Source of the DNA: Kangiella sp.
Lineage (GTDB): Bacteria; Pseudomonadota; Gammaproteobacteria; Enterobacterales; Kangiellaceae
Reading direction: 5' to 3'
DNA: 31,471 bases
Assembly: GCA_002733465.1 (NCBI GenBank)
Contig: NVVT01000001.1
Coordinates: 245,401-276,871 of the forward strand
Numbering within the stretch: the stretch's first letter is position 1; each line of letters begins with the position of its first letter. Shown here in pieces: positions 8,164-17,413 of the stretch. Under the pieces are notes generated by a model. The model saw nothing but the letters and a program-made list of their open reading frames with translations. It had not been told where the DNA came from and searched no databases. A program made the translations under genes and the position numbers.

Positions 8164-9033
8164 TTAGCGTTTTTTTATTTCGCGCATAACGCCTTCTTGC
8201 GCCGTACTAGCAACTAGCCTACCCTTACGATCGAAAAATTTACCTAAAACAAAGCCTCTCTGATTAGTCGCGGATGGACTTTCAATTTGGTAAAGTAACC
8301 AGTCATCAAACCTAAAATCTCGATGAAACCACATGCTGTGATCTATGGTTGCCATTTGGTAGTTTTTGGTAAAAAAGGAAATACCGTGGGGTTGACCTGA
8401 AACCGGTAAAAACGCCATGTCAGATGCATAAGCTAACATGTATTTGTGAACTCTAGAGTCGTCAGGTAATTTACCGCGCGTTTTCATCCAAACATGACGT
8501 TTTGGACTACTTGCCTCTGCTTTCAATGGATTGAATGTTTCAACAGGTCTAATTTCAATTGGGCTTTGTTGTTCAAACCTTTCTGGGATTGGCATGCTTG
8601 CCTCTAGCGCTAGCTGTTTTATTCTATCTCGGGTTGAGAGTAAGCCTTCTGGACCTACAACCTCTGGCATTACAGCTTGGTGTTCTAATCCTTTGGCTTC
8701 TACATGAAATGACGCCGTCATAAAGAATATAGGCTTTCCTTTTTGGATTGCCTTAATTCTTCTTGTCGAAATACTTCTCCCATCCCTTAAACTCTCTACA
8801 TCGTAGATGATTGGCTTTGAAGCGTCACCCGGTCTTAAAAAATAGGAATGAAAAGAGTGAACCGGTCTTGGATCAGACAATGTAAATCTGGTGGCCGATA
8901 ACGCTTGTCCTATTACTTGACCACCAAAAACCTGTGGTAAGCCGAGGTTTTGGCTGTTGCCTCGATAAAGGCCAATTTCTATTTCTTCTAAACTAAGAAG
9001 ATTTAATAGACTATCTAGTAGCTGTTGACTCAT
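8164..9033 (-). CDS. tesB: Acyl-CoA thioesterase II
   Basis: A 289-residue double-hotdog thioesterase that hydrolyses medium- and long-chain acyl-CoA to free fatty acid and CoA in the cytoplasm. It aligns over its full length with E. coli TesB from memory: FGGQVIGQAL, the VHSFHSYFLRPGD block, and the three catalytic positions as Asp205 (YASDMAFL), Thr229 (MATIDHSMWFH) and Gln279 (STAQEGVMR), one residue offset from the E. coli Asp204/Thr228/Gln278. The start has GGGGTGAG upstream. It lies 36 bases downstream of the HTH regulator gene and is likely in the same transcript. Confidence 0.96.
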   Translation of the reverse strand: MSQQLLDSLLNLLSLEEIEIGLYRGNSQNLGLPQVFGGQVIGQALSATRFTLSDPRPVHSFHSYFLRPGDASKPIIYDVESLRDGRSISTRRIKAIQKGKPIFFMTASFHVEAKGLEHQAVMPEVVGPEGLLSTRDRIKQLALEASMPIPERFEQQSPIEIRPVETFNPLKAEASSPKRHVWMKTRGKLPDDSRVHKYMLAYASDMAFLPVSGQPHGISFFTKNYQMATIDHSMWFHRDFRFDDWLLYQIESPSATNQRGFVLGKFFDRKGRLVASTAQEGVMREIKKR

Positions 9034-9069
9034 TTCTCACCCCTTTTACTGGATTGATTAACAAAATAA

Positions 9070-9801
9070 TTATTTTCTTAATTGTAAAAAATCACTAAAT
9101 ACCCAAGGCTTAATTGCCCCGACAAAACCGCAACCTACACGTTCTTCAAAAGGCAAGCTAGCATCTTGTTTAGCCAGATCATTAAACTCATTTATCAGCT
9201 TCTCTATCTTTTTATGGAACAATAAAATACTTGAACGAGAAAGCATGGTTCCAGAAAACATCATTAATTCATCTGGCTTTACAAAATTTGATTGAAAGAA
9301 CTCTTTTCTAATTTGCTGGTTAAATAGTTTGTCTATCGCCCCATTTTTTCGCCATCTAAAATTTCGAGAAGTTAATAGTTTGACTCGATTGCCAGGCAAT
9401 AAATCGATAAACCTTATTCTATCTAAATGAGCGAGCAATTGAACGCCTTCTAGCTCTTCTATTTTATAATAGTTAGTGATGGTCTCGAAATCAAAGTCAT
9501 TTAATAACATATATGCCATAAAGAGCAGTTTGGGTTGTTTAATAAACTCAACCTCTTGTTCTTCGGTTAGCTCCATAATTTCTTCTTTAGAAAGCTCGGC
9601 TCTTTTGGTTAGGTCACTAATATCCATATTGAGTAATTTGCATATTTCGTCCAAACGTTGCAAAGAAAGGTTTTCTTCAGAAAAAATTCGCTTGATGCTG
9701 GCTTCGCTTAAAGAGAGAGAATCAGCCACGTTAGCGTAAGTAACGGCTTGCTCTTTTAAGCAATTCTTTAAGGTTTGTATAATGAGTGAGGTCTGTGCCA
9801 T
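9070..9801 (-). CDS. XRE/Cro-type helix-turn-helix protein
   Basis: A 243-residue protein. Residues about 5-65 form a Cro/C1-type helix-turn-helix (VTYANVADSLSLSEASIKRIFSEENLSLQRLDEICKLL has the expected helix pattern; the recognition helix is around SEASIKRIF). Residues about 80-243 form a helical and strand-rich C-terminal region that I do not recognise as a ligand domain. It is divergent from pntAB and upstream of tesB, so it could regulate either side. It resembles chromosomal XRE regulators rather than phage repressors, since no phage genes are present. Confidence 0.8.
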   Translation of the reverse strand: MAQTSLIIQTLKNCLKEQAVTYANVADSLSLSEASIKRIFSEENLSLQRLDEICKLLNMDISDLTKRAELSKEEIMELTEEQEVEFIKQPKLLFMAYMLLNDFDFETITNYYKIEELEGVQLLAHLDRIRFIDLLPGNRVKLLTSRNFRWRKNGAIDKLFNQQIRKEFFQSNFVKPDELMMFSGTMLSRSSILLFHKKIEKLINEFNDLAKQDASLPFEERVGCGFVGAIKPWVFSDFLQLRK

Positions 9802-9976
9802 AGTAGGTTTCTCAATTTTGCATCAATAGCTTTAAACAGGTTAATTTAGAATAATCATTATTTTTTAAAAGGAATAGGCGCTAGAATAACAAATAATTGC
9901 AAATCGAGCGATTAAACCGTATATTAGAAAAGTTTAATATATTGCTTTCTTCCAGCGTTGACGATAGTTAAAAGGG

Positions 9977-10005
9977 TTGATAGGGTCTTTGACTATTTCA
10001 ATAAT
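9977..10005 (+). promoter_or_regulatory. Sigma-70-type promoter for pntAB
   Basis: TTGATA (9977-9982) and AATAAT (10000-10005) are separated by exactly 17 bases; each differs from consensus at one position. They lie 30 bases before the pntA start, which has GAGAGG as ribosome site. Confidence 0.6.
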
Positions 10006-10034
10006 AAGTATTTACACAACCGAGAGGCGAAAAA

Positions 10035-11582
10035 ATGCAAAAAGAACAACAAATAGGCATTGTAAAAGAAACTTTAGAAAATGAATCGAGGGTAGGAGCT
10101 TCTCCATCCAGTGTTGCGCAGTTATTAAAACTAGGTTTTAGCGTTGTTATAGAAGAAGGTGTTGGTGTAAGTGCTAGCTTTTCTGATGCAATGTATAAAG
10201 ACTCTGGCGCCGAAGTTAAGCCATCTGAAGAAGTTTGGCAGTCGGACATTTTATTTAGAGTAAATCCTCCAACAGAAGAGGAAATCGCAAAAATAAAAAA
10301 TGGTGCTACGGTTATCGGATTTTTCTGGCCCGCTCAAAATGAATCTTTAATGAAGATGTTAGCGGACAAACAAGTCAATGTTTTAGCAATGGACTCTGTG
10401 CCTCGTATATCAAGATCTCAATCAATGGACGCTTTAAGTTCAATGGCCAATATTGCTGGTTATCGAGCGGTCGTTGAGGCGTCTCACAAGTTTGGCAGTT
10501 TTTTCACCGGCCAAATTACAGCTGCGGGCAAAGTGCCTCCTGCCAAAATAATGATTATCGGAGCGGGAGTTGCAGGTCTTGCAGCTTTAGGAACTGCCGG
10601 TAGTTTGGGTGCTATTGTTAGAGCGTTTGATACTCGCCCCGAAGTGAAAGAGCAAATAGAAAGTATGGGTGCCGAATTTTTGGAGTTAGACTTTGAAGAA
10701 GAAGCCGGTAGCGGTGATGGTTATGCCAAAGTAATGAGCAAAGAGTTTATTAAAGCTGAAATGGCGCTTTTTGCGGAGCAGGCGAGAGAAGTCGATATTA
10801 TTATAACCACAGCAATGATCCCCGGAAAACCAGCGCCTAAATTAATCACTAAAGAGATGGTGGATTCAATGAAGCGCGGAAGTGTTGTAGTTGATCTGGC
10901 AGCTTTGGGTGGCGGAAATTGTGAATATACAGAACCCGGAAAAGCCGTTGATATCAATGGAGTGACGATTATTGGTTATACTGATATGCCTTCTCGTCTG
11001 CCTACGCAATCAAGCAACCTTTATTCTAATAACATATTGAATTTAGTGAAGCTGTTATGCCCTGAAAAAGACGGCAATATTGTTTTAAATTTTGAAGATG
11101 AGATTATTCGTAATGTCACTGTTACTAAAGAAGGCAATATCACTTGGCCGCCTCCTCCAGTTAAAGTGAGTGCGGCGCCCCAAGTTAAAACGGTTACGCC
11201 AGTAGTTGCGGAAAAGAAAGAAGAAAAGCCCTCCTCAGGAATGGCCAAACATTTAATGTTATTAGGTGGCGGTCTGCTTTATGGATGGTTATCGATGGTA
11301 GCCCCCGCAGAATTTATTCAACACCTTACTATCTTTATTTTAGCCTGTTTTATTGGTTATTATGTTGTTTGGAATGTGGCTCATGCGCTTCATACGCCTT
11401 TAATGAGTGTGACTAATGCGATTAGTGGAATTATTGTTGTTGGTGCACTTTTACAAATATCGAGTGACAATCAAATCGTTATGTGGATTTCAACCGTTGC
11501 GGTGTTGATTGCTTTTATCAATGTAGTGGGTGGATTCGTGGTGACCAAACGTATGTTAAAGATGTTTAGGAAGGAGGGTTAA
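10035..11582 (+). CDS. pntA: NAD(P) transhydrogenase subunit alpha
   Basis: A 515-residue subunit of the proton-translocating transhydrogenase, which couples hydride transfer from NADH to NADP+ to the proton gradient in the inner membrane. Residues 1 to about 370 are the NAD(H)-binding domain dI: IVKETLENESRVGASP at the front, the Rossmann motif GAGVAGLAALGTAGSLGA, then FDTRPEV. A proline/lysine linker follows, and then three or four membrane helices (about 400-510) of the alpha-subunit part of dII. Length matches the single-polypeptide alpha subunit of the E. coli type, not the split PntAA/PntAB form. The stop is three bases before the pntB start. Confidence 0.97.
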   Translation: MQKEQQIGIVKETLENESRVGASPSSVAQLLKLGFSVVIEEGVGVSASFSDAMYKDSGAEVKPSEEVWQSDILFRVNPPTEEEIAKIKNGATVIGFFWPAQNESLMKMLADKQVNVLAMDSVPRISRSQSMDALSSMANIAGYRAVVEASHKFGSFFTGQITAAGKVPPAKIMIIGAGVAGLAALGTAGSLGAIVRAFDTRPEVKEQIESMGAEFLELDFEEEAGSGDGYAKVMSKEFIKAEMALFAEQAREVDIIITTAMIPGKPAPKLITKEMVDSMKRGSVVVDLAALGGGNCEYTEPGKAVDINGVTIIGYTDMPSRLPTQSSNLYSNNILNLVKLLCPEKDGNIVLNFEDEIIRNVTVTKEGNITWPPPPVKVSAAPQVKTVTPVVAEKKEEKPSSGMAKHLMLLGGGLLYGWLSMVAPAEFIQHLTIFILACFIGYYVVWNVAHALHTPLMSVTNAISGIIVVGALLQISSDNQIVMWISTVAVLIAFINVVGGFVVTKRMLKMFRKEG

Positions 11583-11585
11583 GAC

Positions 11586-12974
11586 ATGAATGAGACTATT
11601 ATTAGTGAATCAGTTCTTAATGGCGCTTACTTTTTTGCGGCGATCCTATTTATCTTTAGTTTAATTGGACTAAGCAAACAAGAATCAGCAGAAGATGGTT
11701 TGCATTACGGCATTGCCGGCATGGTTATCGCTTTAATTGCAACGGTATTAAACCCTGACGTCACCAATGTTCAGTATATATTGATAGCGATGGTTATCGG
11801 CGGATTAATCGGTACCCGGTTAGCGCTCAAAGTCGAAATGACTCAAATGCCAGAATTAGTTGCGATGCTTCATAGTTTTGTTGGGCTTGCAGCGATGGCC
11901 GTTGGTTTTAATAGCTATCTTGACCACGGTCAAATGCAGGGGATGATTTTAAATATTCATCTTGTTGAAGTTTGTTTAGGGATCTTTATTGGTGCAGTGA
12001 CATTTACAGGCTCGATTGTCGCGTTTGGTAAACTGCGCGGTATCTTTAGTAGTAAATCACTGATGCTACCTCATCGACACAAATTAAATTTGATTGCCGG
12101 ATTAGTGAGTATTGGTTTAATGATCTATTTTGTTCAACAAGAAGGCCACATGAATGCGTTATTAGTGATGACAGTGATTGCTTTAGTGTTTGGTTGGCAC
12201 TTAGTAGCTTCAATCGGCGGTGCTGATATGCCAGTAGTGGTTTCAATGTTGAACTCTTATTCCGGTTGGGCGGCTGCAGCAGCAGGGTTTATGTTAGGTA
12301 ACGATCTATTAATTGTGACCGGCGCTTTGGTTGGTTCATCCGGTGCTATTTTGAGTTACATTATGTGTAAAGCAATGAACCGGTCGTTTATTAGCGTTAT
12401 AGCGGGTGGATTTGGAACCAATGTAGTTGTCAACACAGATCAAGACTACGGCGAATATACTGAAACAAATGCAGTAGATGTTGCCGAATTACTCAAAAAT
12501 GCAAAAACCGTCATGATTACTCCAGGATATGGGATGGCAGTAGCACAAGCGCAATACCCAGTGTATGAAATGACAAAACGATTAATTGATAGAGGTATTA
12601 AAGTGCGTTTTGGAATTCATCCGGTAGCCGGACGATTACCAGGACATATGAATGTTTTATTGGCTGAGGCGAAAGTTCCTTACGATATCGTTATGGAGAT
12701 GGATGAAGTTAATGATGATTTCCCTGAAACTGATGTGGTATTAGTGATTGGCGCAAATGACACGGTTAATCCTTCTGCGTTAGATGATCCTAATAGTCCG
12801 ATTGCTGGAATGCCCGTTCTTGAAGTTTGGAATGCTAAACATGTAATTGGTTTTAAACGCTCAATGAATCCGGGTTATGCAGGTGTTCAAAATCCCCTTT
12901 TCTTTAAAGACAATACCAGCATGTTATTTGGTGATGCTAAAGCAAGTGTGGATGATATTGTGAAAGCTTTATAA
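11586..12974 (+). CDS. pntB: NAD(P) transhydrogenase subunit beta
   Basis: A 462-residue partner of PntA. The first roughly 260 residues carry many membrane helices of the proton channel, with the MPELVAMLHSFVGLAA motif around the channel histidine. The C-terminal NADP(H)-binding domain dIII shows GYGMAVAQAQ, HPVAGRLPGHMNVLLAEA, VLVIGANDTVNP and the end motif FKRSMNPGYAG. Length equals the E. coli protein. An AGGAGGG ribosome site sits at the end of pntA, so the two are translationally close. A terminator follows 20 bases after the stop. Confidence 0.97.
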   Translation: MNETIISESVLNGAYFFAAILFIFSLIGLSKQESAEDGLHYGIAGMVIALIATVLNPDVTNVQYILIAMVIGGLIGTRLALKVEMTQMPELVAMLHSFVGLAAMAVGFNSYLDHGQMQGMILNIHLVEVCLGIFIGAVTFTGSIVAFGKLRGIFSSKSLMLPHRHKLNLIAGLVSIGLMIYFVQQEGHMNALLVMTVIALVFGWHLVASIGGADMPVVVSMLNSYSGWAAAAAGFMLGNDLLIVTGALVGSSGAILSYIMCKAMNRSFISVIAGGFGTNVVVNTDQDYGEYTETNAVDVAELLKNAKTVMITPGYGMAVAQAQYPVYEMTKRLIDRGIKVRFGIHPVAGRLPGHMNVLLAEAKVPYDIVMEMDEVNDDFPETDVVLVIGANDTVNPSALDDPNSPIAGMPVLEVWNAKHVIGFKRSMNPGYAGVQNPLFFKDNTSMLFGDAKASVDDIVKAL

Positions 12975-12993
12975 CTATTTAGAGTTTTTATTC

Positions 12994-13027
12994 AAACCCG
13001 TCAATTTTAAAACGTTGCCGGGTTTTT
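12994..13027 (+). terminator. Intrinsic terminator after pntB
   Basis: AAACCCGTCAA (12994-13004) pairs with TTGCCGGGTTT (13015-13025) with one mismatch, loop of 10 bases, and the T-run TTTTT starts inside the end of the stem at 13023-13027. Confidence 0.8.
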
Positions 13028-13180
13028 CTTTATTTGCGAATAAACATAATTCCTTACATCCTCACACCTCTTTTTCACCATTTTCATCAAACTTTCTTAT
13101 AGCATGGTTCGACATTAAGAATAGGTACCTAATCTTTGCATAAATAAGTTCTTAATATGATAAACCTGTTGGAGGGAATT

Positions 13181-14020
13181 ATGAAATCACTAAGTTTAAC
13201 GGCTTTATTGGTCGCGTCTACCATTACTGGAAGTGTGTTAGTTTCAGGGGAAACCTTGGCGCATGGCTCCACATCTTATTCCAATGAGCAATGTAGCTAC
13301 TCGGTTGACTACGATATTAAAATAGATGATCAGAAAATTGTTTTGACCCACCCTAAGAAAAACAGCATAACTTTTCTAAAAGAAAAATTGTTGATTGATG
13401 GAAGGTCTATTGAATTAACCTCTGAACAGCAAGTTGCCAATAAGAACCTTCAGGCTAGAACGCGTTTATTGGTACCAAAAGTAGCTGATATCGCAATTGA
13501 AGGCGCCGAATTAGGAATAAAAGCAGCCACCTTAGTGATTAGCGCATTGGGTGGAGCTACTCCTGCAGAGCAAAAAGAGATGCTTGAGCCACTTAATAAG
13601 ATAAGTCAAAAAATACGAGATAATGTTAATAGTAAAACACTTAATAATAAAACGCTCTCAGATTCTTTTGATAAAGAAATTGAAGAAGAGATAGAACAAT
13701 TTGTCGCAAAAGCGATTAGAAAATTTTCTGGACGAATGATTGGACAACTTATGGGAGCCATATTTTCGGGAGATGAAGAATCTGAAGAAATGAAGGATTT
13801 CGAATTTCGAATGGAAAATCTAGAACATGATATAGAAACCTATGTTGAAGCAAATGCTAGAGAGCTTGAAATCAAAGCTGAGGCTTTGTGTGGCGATCTT
13901 GAGCAAATGGCTGAAATTGATTTGGTTTTAGAGTCGATAGATGGTTATCCGGAAAATGGTGTCATTCATAAAGGTAAAGGTCATAAATTTCACATCAATC
14001 GATTTAGTCTATCTGAATAA
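13181..14020 (+). CDS. YggN/DUF2884-like periplasmic protein
   Basis: A 279-residue exported protein. The start at 13181 is chosen because GGAGGG lies five bases upstream and the signal peptide (MKSLSLTALLVASTITGSV...) begins there; an in-frame ATG at 13157 would put a charged stretch before it. The mature protein has a Cys near the start (EQCSYSVDYDIKI), a central alanine-rich hydrophobic helix (IAIEGAELGIKAATLVISALGG), a long acidic helical region and a second Cys (LCGDLEQM). This arrangement resembles the DUF2884 (YggN) family, whose function is unknown. It is flanked by terminators on both sides, so it is probably monocistronic. Confidence 0.68.
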   Translation: MKSLSLTALLVASTITGSVLVSGETLAHGSTSYSNEQCSYSVDYDIKIDDQKIVLTHPKKNSITFLKEKLLIDGRSIELTSEQQVANKNLQARTRLLVPKVADIAIEGAELGIKAATLVISALGGATPAEQKEMLEPLNKISQKIRDNVNSKTLNNKTLSDSFDKEIEEEIEQFVAKAIRKFSGRMIGQLMGAIFSGDEESEEMKDFEFRMENLEHDIETYVEANARELEIKAEALCGDLEQMAEIDLVLESIDGYPENGVIHKGKGHKFHINRFSLSE

Positions 14021-14078
14021 CTCGAAAATGAGCCGTCGAATATAAGTTAATATTAATCGAACAAATGCTTGTTGAAAG

Positions 14079-14113
14079 AAGAGCGCTAGCATTGTATTGT
14101 TAGCGTTCTTTTT
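14079..14113 (+). terminator. Intrinsic terminator after the YggN-like gene
   Basis: AAGAGCGCTAGCA (14079-14091) pairs with TGTTAGCGTTCTT (14098-14110) over 13 bp including two G-U pairs, with loop TTGTAT, followed by further T residues to 14113. Confidence 0.8.
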
Positions 14114-14132
14114 GTATTTAGAAATCGTTTAA

Positions 14133-14741
14133 ATGAAAAAACCAGTCATTCTATCGCTAGCTTTTTGTGCTGGTTTTTCGATCATGTGTTTTGAGCTTCT
14201 TGGTGGACGTTTATTAGCCCCCTACTTTGGTAGTAGCGTTTACGTTTGGGGCAGTATCATTACTGTTTTCATGTTGGCGTTGTCCATAGGTTATTTAAGC
14301 GGTGGCCGATATTCAATGCAAAAGCCTAACCTTTTTAAGTATGGTGGCATCTTTATTTTATCAGCGTTGAGCTTAATGCCGACGATTTTCTTTTCAGAAT
14401 CAATTATGGGCTGGGTGTTTGATAGAATAGAAGATCCCCGGTATGGATCACTTACGGCCTCCCTTTTTCTATTTTTCTTGCCTACCGCAATCATGGGAAT
14501 GATTGCGCCCTACTCTGTAAGACTGTTAACTCAGTCCAAAGATTCTGTAGGGCAAACTGCGGGATATCTCTATTTTATTTCTACACTTGGTAGTGCCATA
14601 GGAACAATTATAACGTCTTTTTATCTTGTTTTGTGGTTAGAGATTAATCAAATATTTTGGCTTATTTTTGCCATGATGTTTATTGCTGGCTTGCTTGCTA
14701 ATGTTGCTGCCATGAGAGAGAAAAATGAAATTACCAACTAA
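14133..14741 (+). CDS. Membrane half of a fused-MFS/spermidine-synthase-like protein
   Basis: A 202-residue integral membrane protein with about six hydrophobic helices. The N-terminal signature FELLGGRLLAPYFGSS followed by YVWGSIITVFMLALSIGY and SGGR is the hallmark of the membrane domain of 'fused MFS/spermidine synthase' proteins; PTAIMGMIAPYSVRLL and GYLYFISTLGSAIGT are further family motifs. In that family a soluble synthase-like domain normally follows in the same polypeptide. Here the frame stops and the soluble part starts in the next gene, overlapping by 17 bases. Substrate and function are not established. Confidence 0.85.
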   Translation: MKKPVILSLAFCAGFSIMCFELLGGRLLAPYFGSSVYVWGSIITVFMLALSIGYLSGGRYSMQKPNLFKYGGIFILSALSLMPTIFFSESIMGWVFDRIEDPRYGSLTASLFLFFLPTAIMGMIAPYSVRLLTQSKDSVGQTAGYLYFISTLGSAIGTIITSFYLVLWLEINQIFWLIFAMMFIAGLLANVAAMREKNEITN

Positions 14742-15615
14742 CCAGTTAATTTGTCTAATTTTAATATTAGCAAATTTTTTTTCTTATCTAGGCGCAAAAG
14801 AACTTCATCGAGAACGATCGCTTTATCGAAATGTGATCGTAACCGAAAAAAACAAAATTCGTTGTATGCGCTTTGAAACGCGAAGAAAAAAAATATCAAA
14901 TCAAGCGTGTATTAACCTAAAAAAACCGAACAAATTGGTTTTCGAATATACCCAATCTATTTTAGCAGGACTAGCCTACAATCCATTACCGAAAAACATT
15001 TTGATTATAGGTTTGGGGGGTGGCGTATTGCCTCAAGCATTTGAGAAAATATTACCCAGTGCTATTATAACCTCAGTGGAAATAGATCCTGCTGTAGTTT
15101 CTATTGCTAAAAAATATTTTAATTATAAAGAAAATGATCGAGTAAAAACATCAACTCAAGATGGTCGTGTTTTTGTAAAGCGTGCGCTTAGAAAAAAACT
15201 ATCTTATGATTGGATTATTCTGGACGCTTTTAATGGCGACTATATTCCAGAGCATTTATTAACCGTAGAGTTTTTGCAAGAGGTTAAAAATTTACTCAGT
15301 GATGGCGGTATTTTATCAGCGAATACTTTTAGTAGTAGTGAGTTATATAATTATGAATCGGTTACTTATCAAGCGGTATTTAATCAATTACACATTCTCC
15401 ATTCGCCAACAAAAGGCAATCGAATTATTTTTGCGTGTAATTGCAAGAATTTTAAAATACCGTCTGAGTCGACAAAAAAACTGGCTTATCAATTAGAGAG
15501 TTATGGAGTCGAATTAGATTATTTAGTTGCTAGAATTTCTACAGAGATTGACTGGGATGAAAGTGTGAAGCCATTAACTGATCAACACTCACCTGCTAAT
15601 TTATTAAGTCGATAA
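14725..15615 (+). CDS. Spermidine-synthase-like methyltransferase-fold protein
   Basis: A 296-residue protein. It begins with a hydrophobic helix (LICLILILANFFSYLGA), which could be a membrane anchor or the last helix of the membrane domain, followed by a spermidine-synthase-like Rossmann domain: LVFEYTQSILAGLAY, the nucleotide-binding IIGLGGGVLPQAF, VEIDPAVVSIAKKYF and DAFNGDYIPEHLLT. The aminopropyltransferase hallmark D-S-T-D-P-x-G-P is not present; DAFNGDYIPEH takes its place, as in the spermidine-synthase-like rather than authentic SpeE group, so polyamine synthesis should not be assumed. Its start lies within the 3' end of the membrane-half gene (17-base overlap), with GAGAGAG upstream, suggesting translational coupling. 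Confidence 0.85.
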   Translation: MKLPTNQLICLILILANFFSYLGAKELHRERSLYRNVIVTEKNKIRCMRFETRRKKISNQACINLKKPNKLVFEYTQSILAGLAYNPLPKNILIIGLGGGVLPQAFEKILPSAIITSVEIDPAVVSIAKKYFNYKENDRVKTSTQDGRVFVKRALRKKLSYDWIILDAFNGDYIPEHLLTVEFLQEVKNLLSDGGILSANTFSSSELYNYESVTYQAVFNQLHILHSPTKGNRIIFACNCKNFKIPSESTKKLAYQLESYGVELDYLVARISTEIDWDESVKPLTDQHSPANLLSR

Positions 15616-15647
15616 GCTATTGAGCGCTTATTGTCCGAAACAAAAGG

Positions 15648-16115
15648 TTAGTGAAAACAGGCATCGATATTTTCAAGCCAAATAGCTTCTTCTTCTCTAT
15701 CAGGTAAATTGAAAAGAACCATATTAACAACCCATTTTAATTCATCAAGATCAATAGCTCCTTTCAAGTTCAAAGCTAACACGCGATCAATAACTGCTTC
15801 TCGGCTATGGCCATCAAGTACGCCAGCTTGTTCAAGAAAATAAAGGAATCCTCGAGCTTCAGTGGAAAAATTATTAAGTTCGTGTGGATGAAATATTCTG
15901 ATTTGAGAAGAGTTTGAGTTGCTAGGCGCAAAATTATCAGAACTAGCTTCAACCAATCCATCCAACCAGTCGAGAGCTGAATCTATTTCATGAAGATTGA
16001 AACCGACATTTTCAAGCTCTTTGACAATCGAGTGATTTTTATCCAAGGGTACAAAATCATCTTCTTGAAAACGTTCATATAAATACTGAAGAACATCCAT
16101 TACATGTGTTTTCAT
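15648..16115 (-). CDS. smg: Smg family protein (DUF494)
   Basis: A 155-residue protein of the Smg/DUF494 family, of unknown function, typically next to dprA. The start at 16115 (MKTHVMDVLQYLYERF) is preferred over the upstream TTG at 16133 because it matches the family's MKT-x-DVLxYLF(E) opening and has AGGA six bases before it. The front part, the acidic linker and the C-terminal block (LDLDELKWVVNMVLFNLP-type) are all present, so it appears intact. It lies downstream of dprA on the minus strand. Confidence 0.92.
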   Translation of the reverse strand: MKTHVMDVLQYLYERFQEDDFVPLDKNHSIVKELENVGFNLHEIDSALDWLDGLVEASSDNFAPSNSNSSQIRIFHPHELNNFSTEARGFLYFLEQAGVLDGHSREAVIDRVLALNLKGAIDLDELKWVVNMVLFNLPDREEEAIWLENIDACFH

Positions 16116-16233
16116 ATGAGTTCCTAAAAGCAAGATTGTTTGATACCTTTATTTACCTGGTCTTTCTAGGTTTAAGTATCTTCCGAGTCGGGTGTCGCTA
16201 GATTGGAGTTACAAATCTAAAGCACAAATAATG

Positions 16234-17337
16234 CTATAACCGAGTGAAACCGCCAGCACTATTAATGATCCAACCATCAAGTTCCAATAGTAACAGTTTA
16301 TTTGTTACAGATTCTATGCTTAATTTACTACGATTCAAAATTGTATCGATACTAGTGATTTCGTAATCGATATTTTTTAGAAATTCGGCGGATTCAACAT
16401 TTAATGCGGGTCTCGTTTCTGTGGATATTGCCAGTTTTTGCGCGCCCGCTATTGCTGGTAACTCTTCTAAAATATCTTCCACATTTTCAACCAGTTTAGC
16501 TCCCTGTTTGATAAGAGAATGGCAACCTCTCGCCAATGGATTATGGATTGATCCAGGAATTGCAAATACATCTCTTGATTCTTCCATCGCAATTTTGGCG
16601 GTTATAAGTGAACCACTTTTTTCAGCAGCTTCGATAACTAAGGTACCGAGACTAATGCCCGCAATAATTCTATTTCTCCTAGGAAAACAACCGGCAACCA
16701 CTCCTTGATCGGGAAAATTTTCTGAAATAATTAAGCCTTTATTTGCTATTTCATGGGCAAGGTTTTTATGAGGGGCTGGAAAAACCGTTTTTAAACCGGT
16801 GCCACTAACGGCAATGGTGTAACCGTTACAACTCAAAGTGGCTCGATGCGCCTCTCCGTCTATCCCTTGGGCTAAACCGCTGGTGATAGCTAATCCTTGG
16901 TTGACTAATTCTTTACAAAACTGTTGAGTATTGCTTGATCCAATGGGTGTGGGTGAGCGACTGCCTACGACCGCTAATTGTGGGTTAAGTAACAATTCAT
17001 AATTACCTAAGGTAAATAAATATAATGGTGGCGTAGCGGTTTGAAGTAATAAAGGAGGGTAATAAGTGGAATTAATGGGAATAATGGAAGTGTCTTTTCC
17101 TTCTAGCCATTTAAAGGTCGAGTCAAACTGGGAAAAATCCATTTTTCTGATAGAGGCAATCGAGGAGGATTTTAAGCCAACTTGTGTCAGCTGAGCATCG
17201 CTAGCTTCAAAAATAGCCTCGGCAATTTTGAAGTGGTTGATTAGTTTAAGGGCGTTAACATCGCCAACCCCCTTAATCTTTTTAACGGCGAATAACTTTC
17301 TAAGTTGGCTATCATCTAGTCCTTGATGAGCACTCAC
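16234..17337 (-). CDS. dprA: DNA processing protein DprA (Smf)
   Basis: A 367-residue DprA, the cytoplasmic protein that binds incoming single-stranded DNA during natural transformation and loads RecA. Residues about 15-65 are a SAM/HhH-like N-terminal domain (IKGVGDVNALKLINHF). The extended Rossmann domain carries GSRSPT (125-130), SGLAQGID (153-160), then GTGLKTVFPAPH, FPRRNRIIAGIS, VIEAAEKSGSLITA and FAIPGS. The end (about 305-367) is a winged-helix-like domain. It starts with GTG and has only a weak ribosome site (GAGAT). Its presence is compatible with competence but does not prove it, since dprA is widespread. Confidence 0.96.
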   Translation of the reverse strand: MSAHQGLDDSQLRKLFAVKKIKGVGDVNALKLINHFKIAEAIFEASDAQLTQVGLKSSSIASIRKMDFSQFDSTFKWLEGKDTSIIPINSTYYPPLLLQTATPPLYLFTLGNYELLLNPQLAVVGSRSPTPIGSSNTQQFCKELVNQGLAITSGLAQGIDGEAHRATLSCNGYTIAVSGTGLKTVFPAPHKNLAHEIANKGLIISENFPDQGVVAGCFPRRNRIIAGISLGTLVIEAAEKSGSLITAKIAMEESRDVFAIPGSIHNPLARGCHSLIKQGAKLVENVEDILEELPAIAGAQKLAISTETRPALNVESAEFLKNIDYEITSIDTILNRSKLSIESVTNKLLLLELDGWIINSAGGFTRL

Positions 17338-17413
17338 TTTATATCTCGATTAAATTCAATTAATCAATAAAGCGGAGAATTTATTAAGTCTTAATTTCAA
17401 GATTCATAATCCC

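Noticed and set aside
13122..13131. TAGGTACCTA palindrome upstream of the YggN-like gene
   Set aside because: Ten bases of symmetry alone is expected by chance in 31 kb, and no promoter elements frame it convincingly.
13157..13180. Upstream in-frame ATG for the YggN-like gene
   Set aside because: It would use no ribosome site, while the ATG at 13181 has GGAGGG five bases before it and starts directly on the signal peptide.
15612..15631. ATAAGC/GCTTAT inverted repeat between the synthase-like gene and smg
   Set aside because: Six base pairs with no T-run on either strand is too weak to call a terminator.
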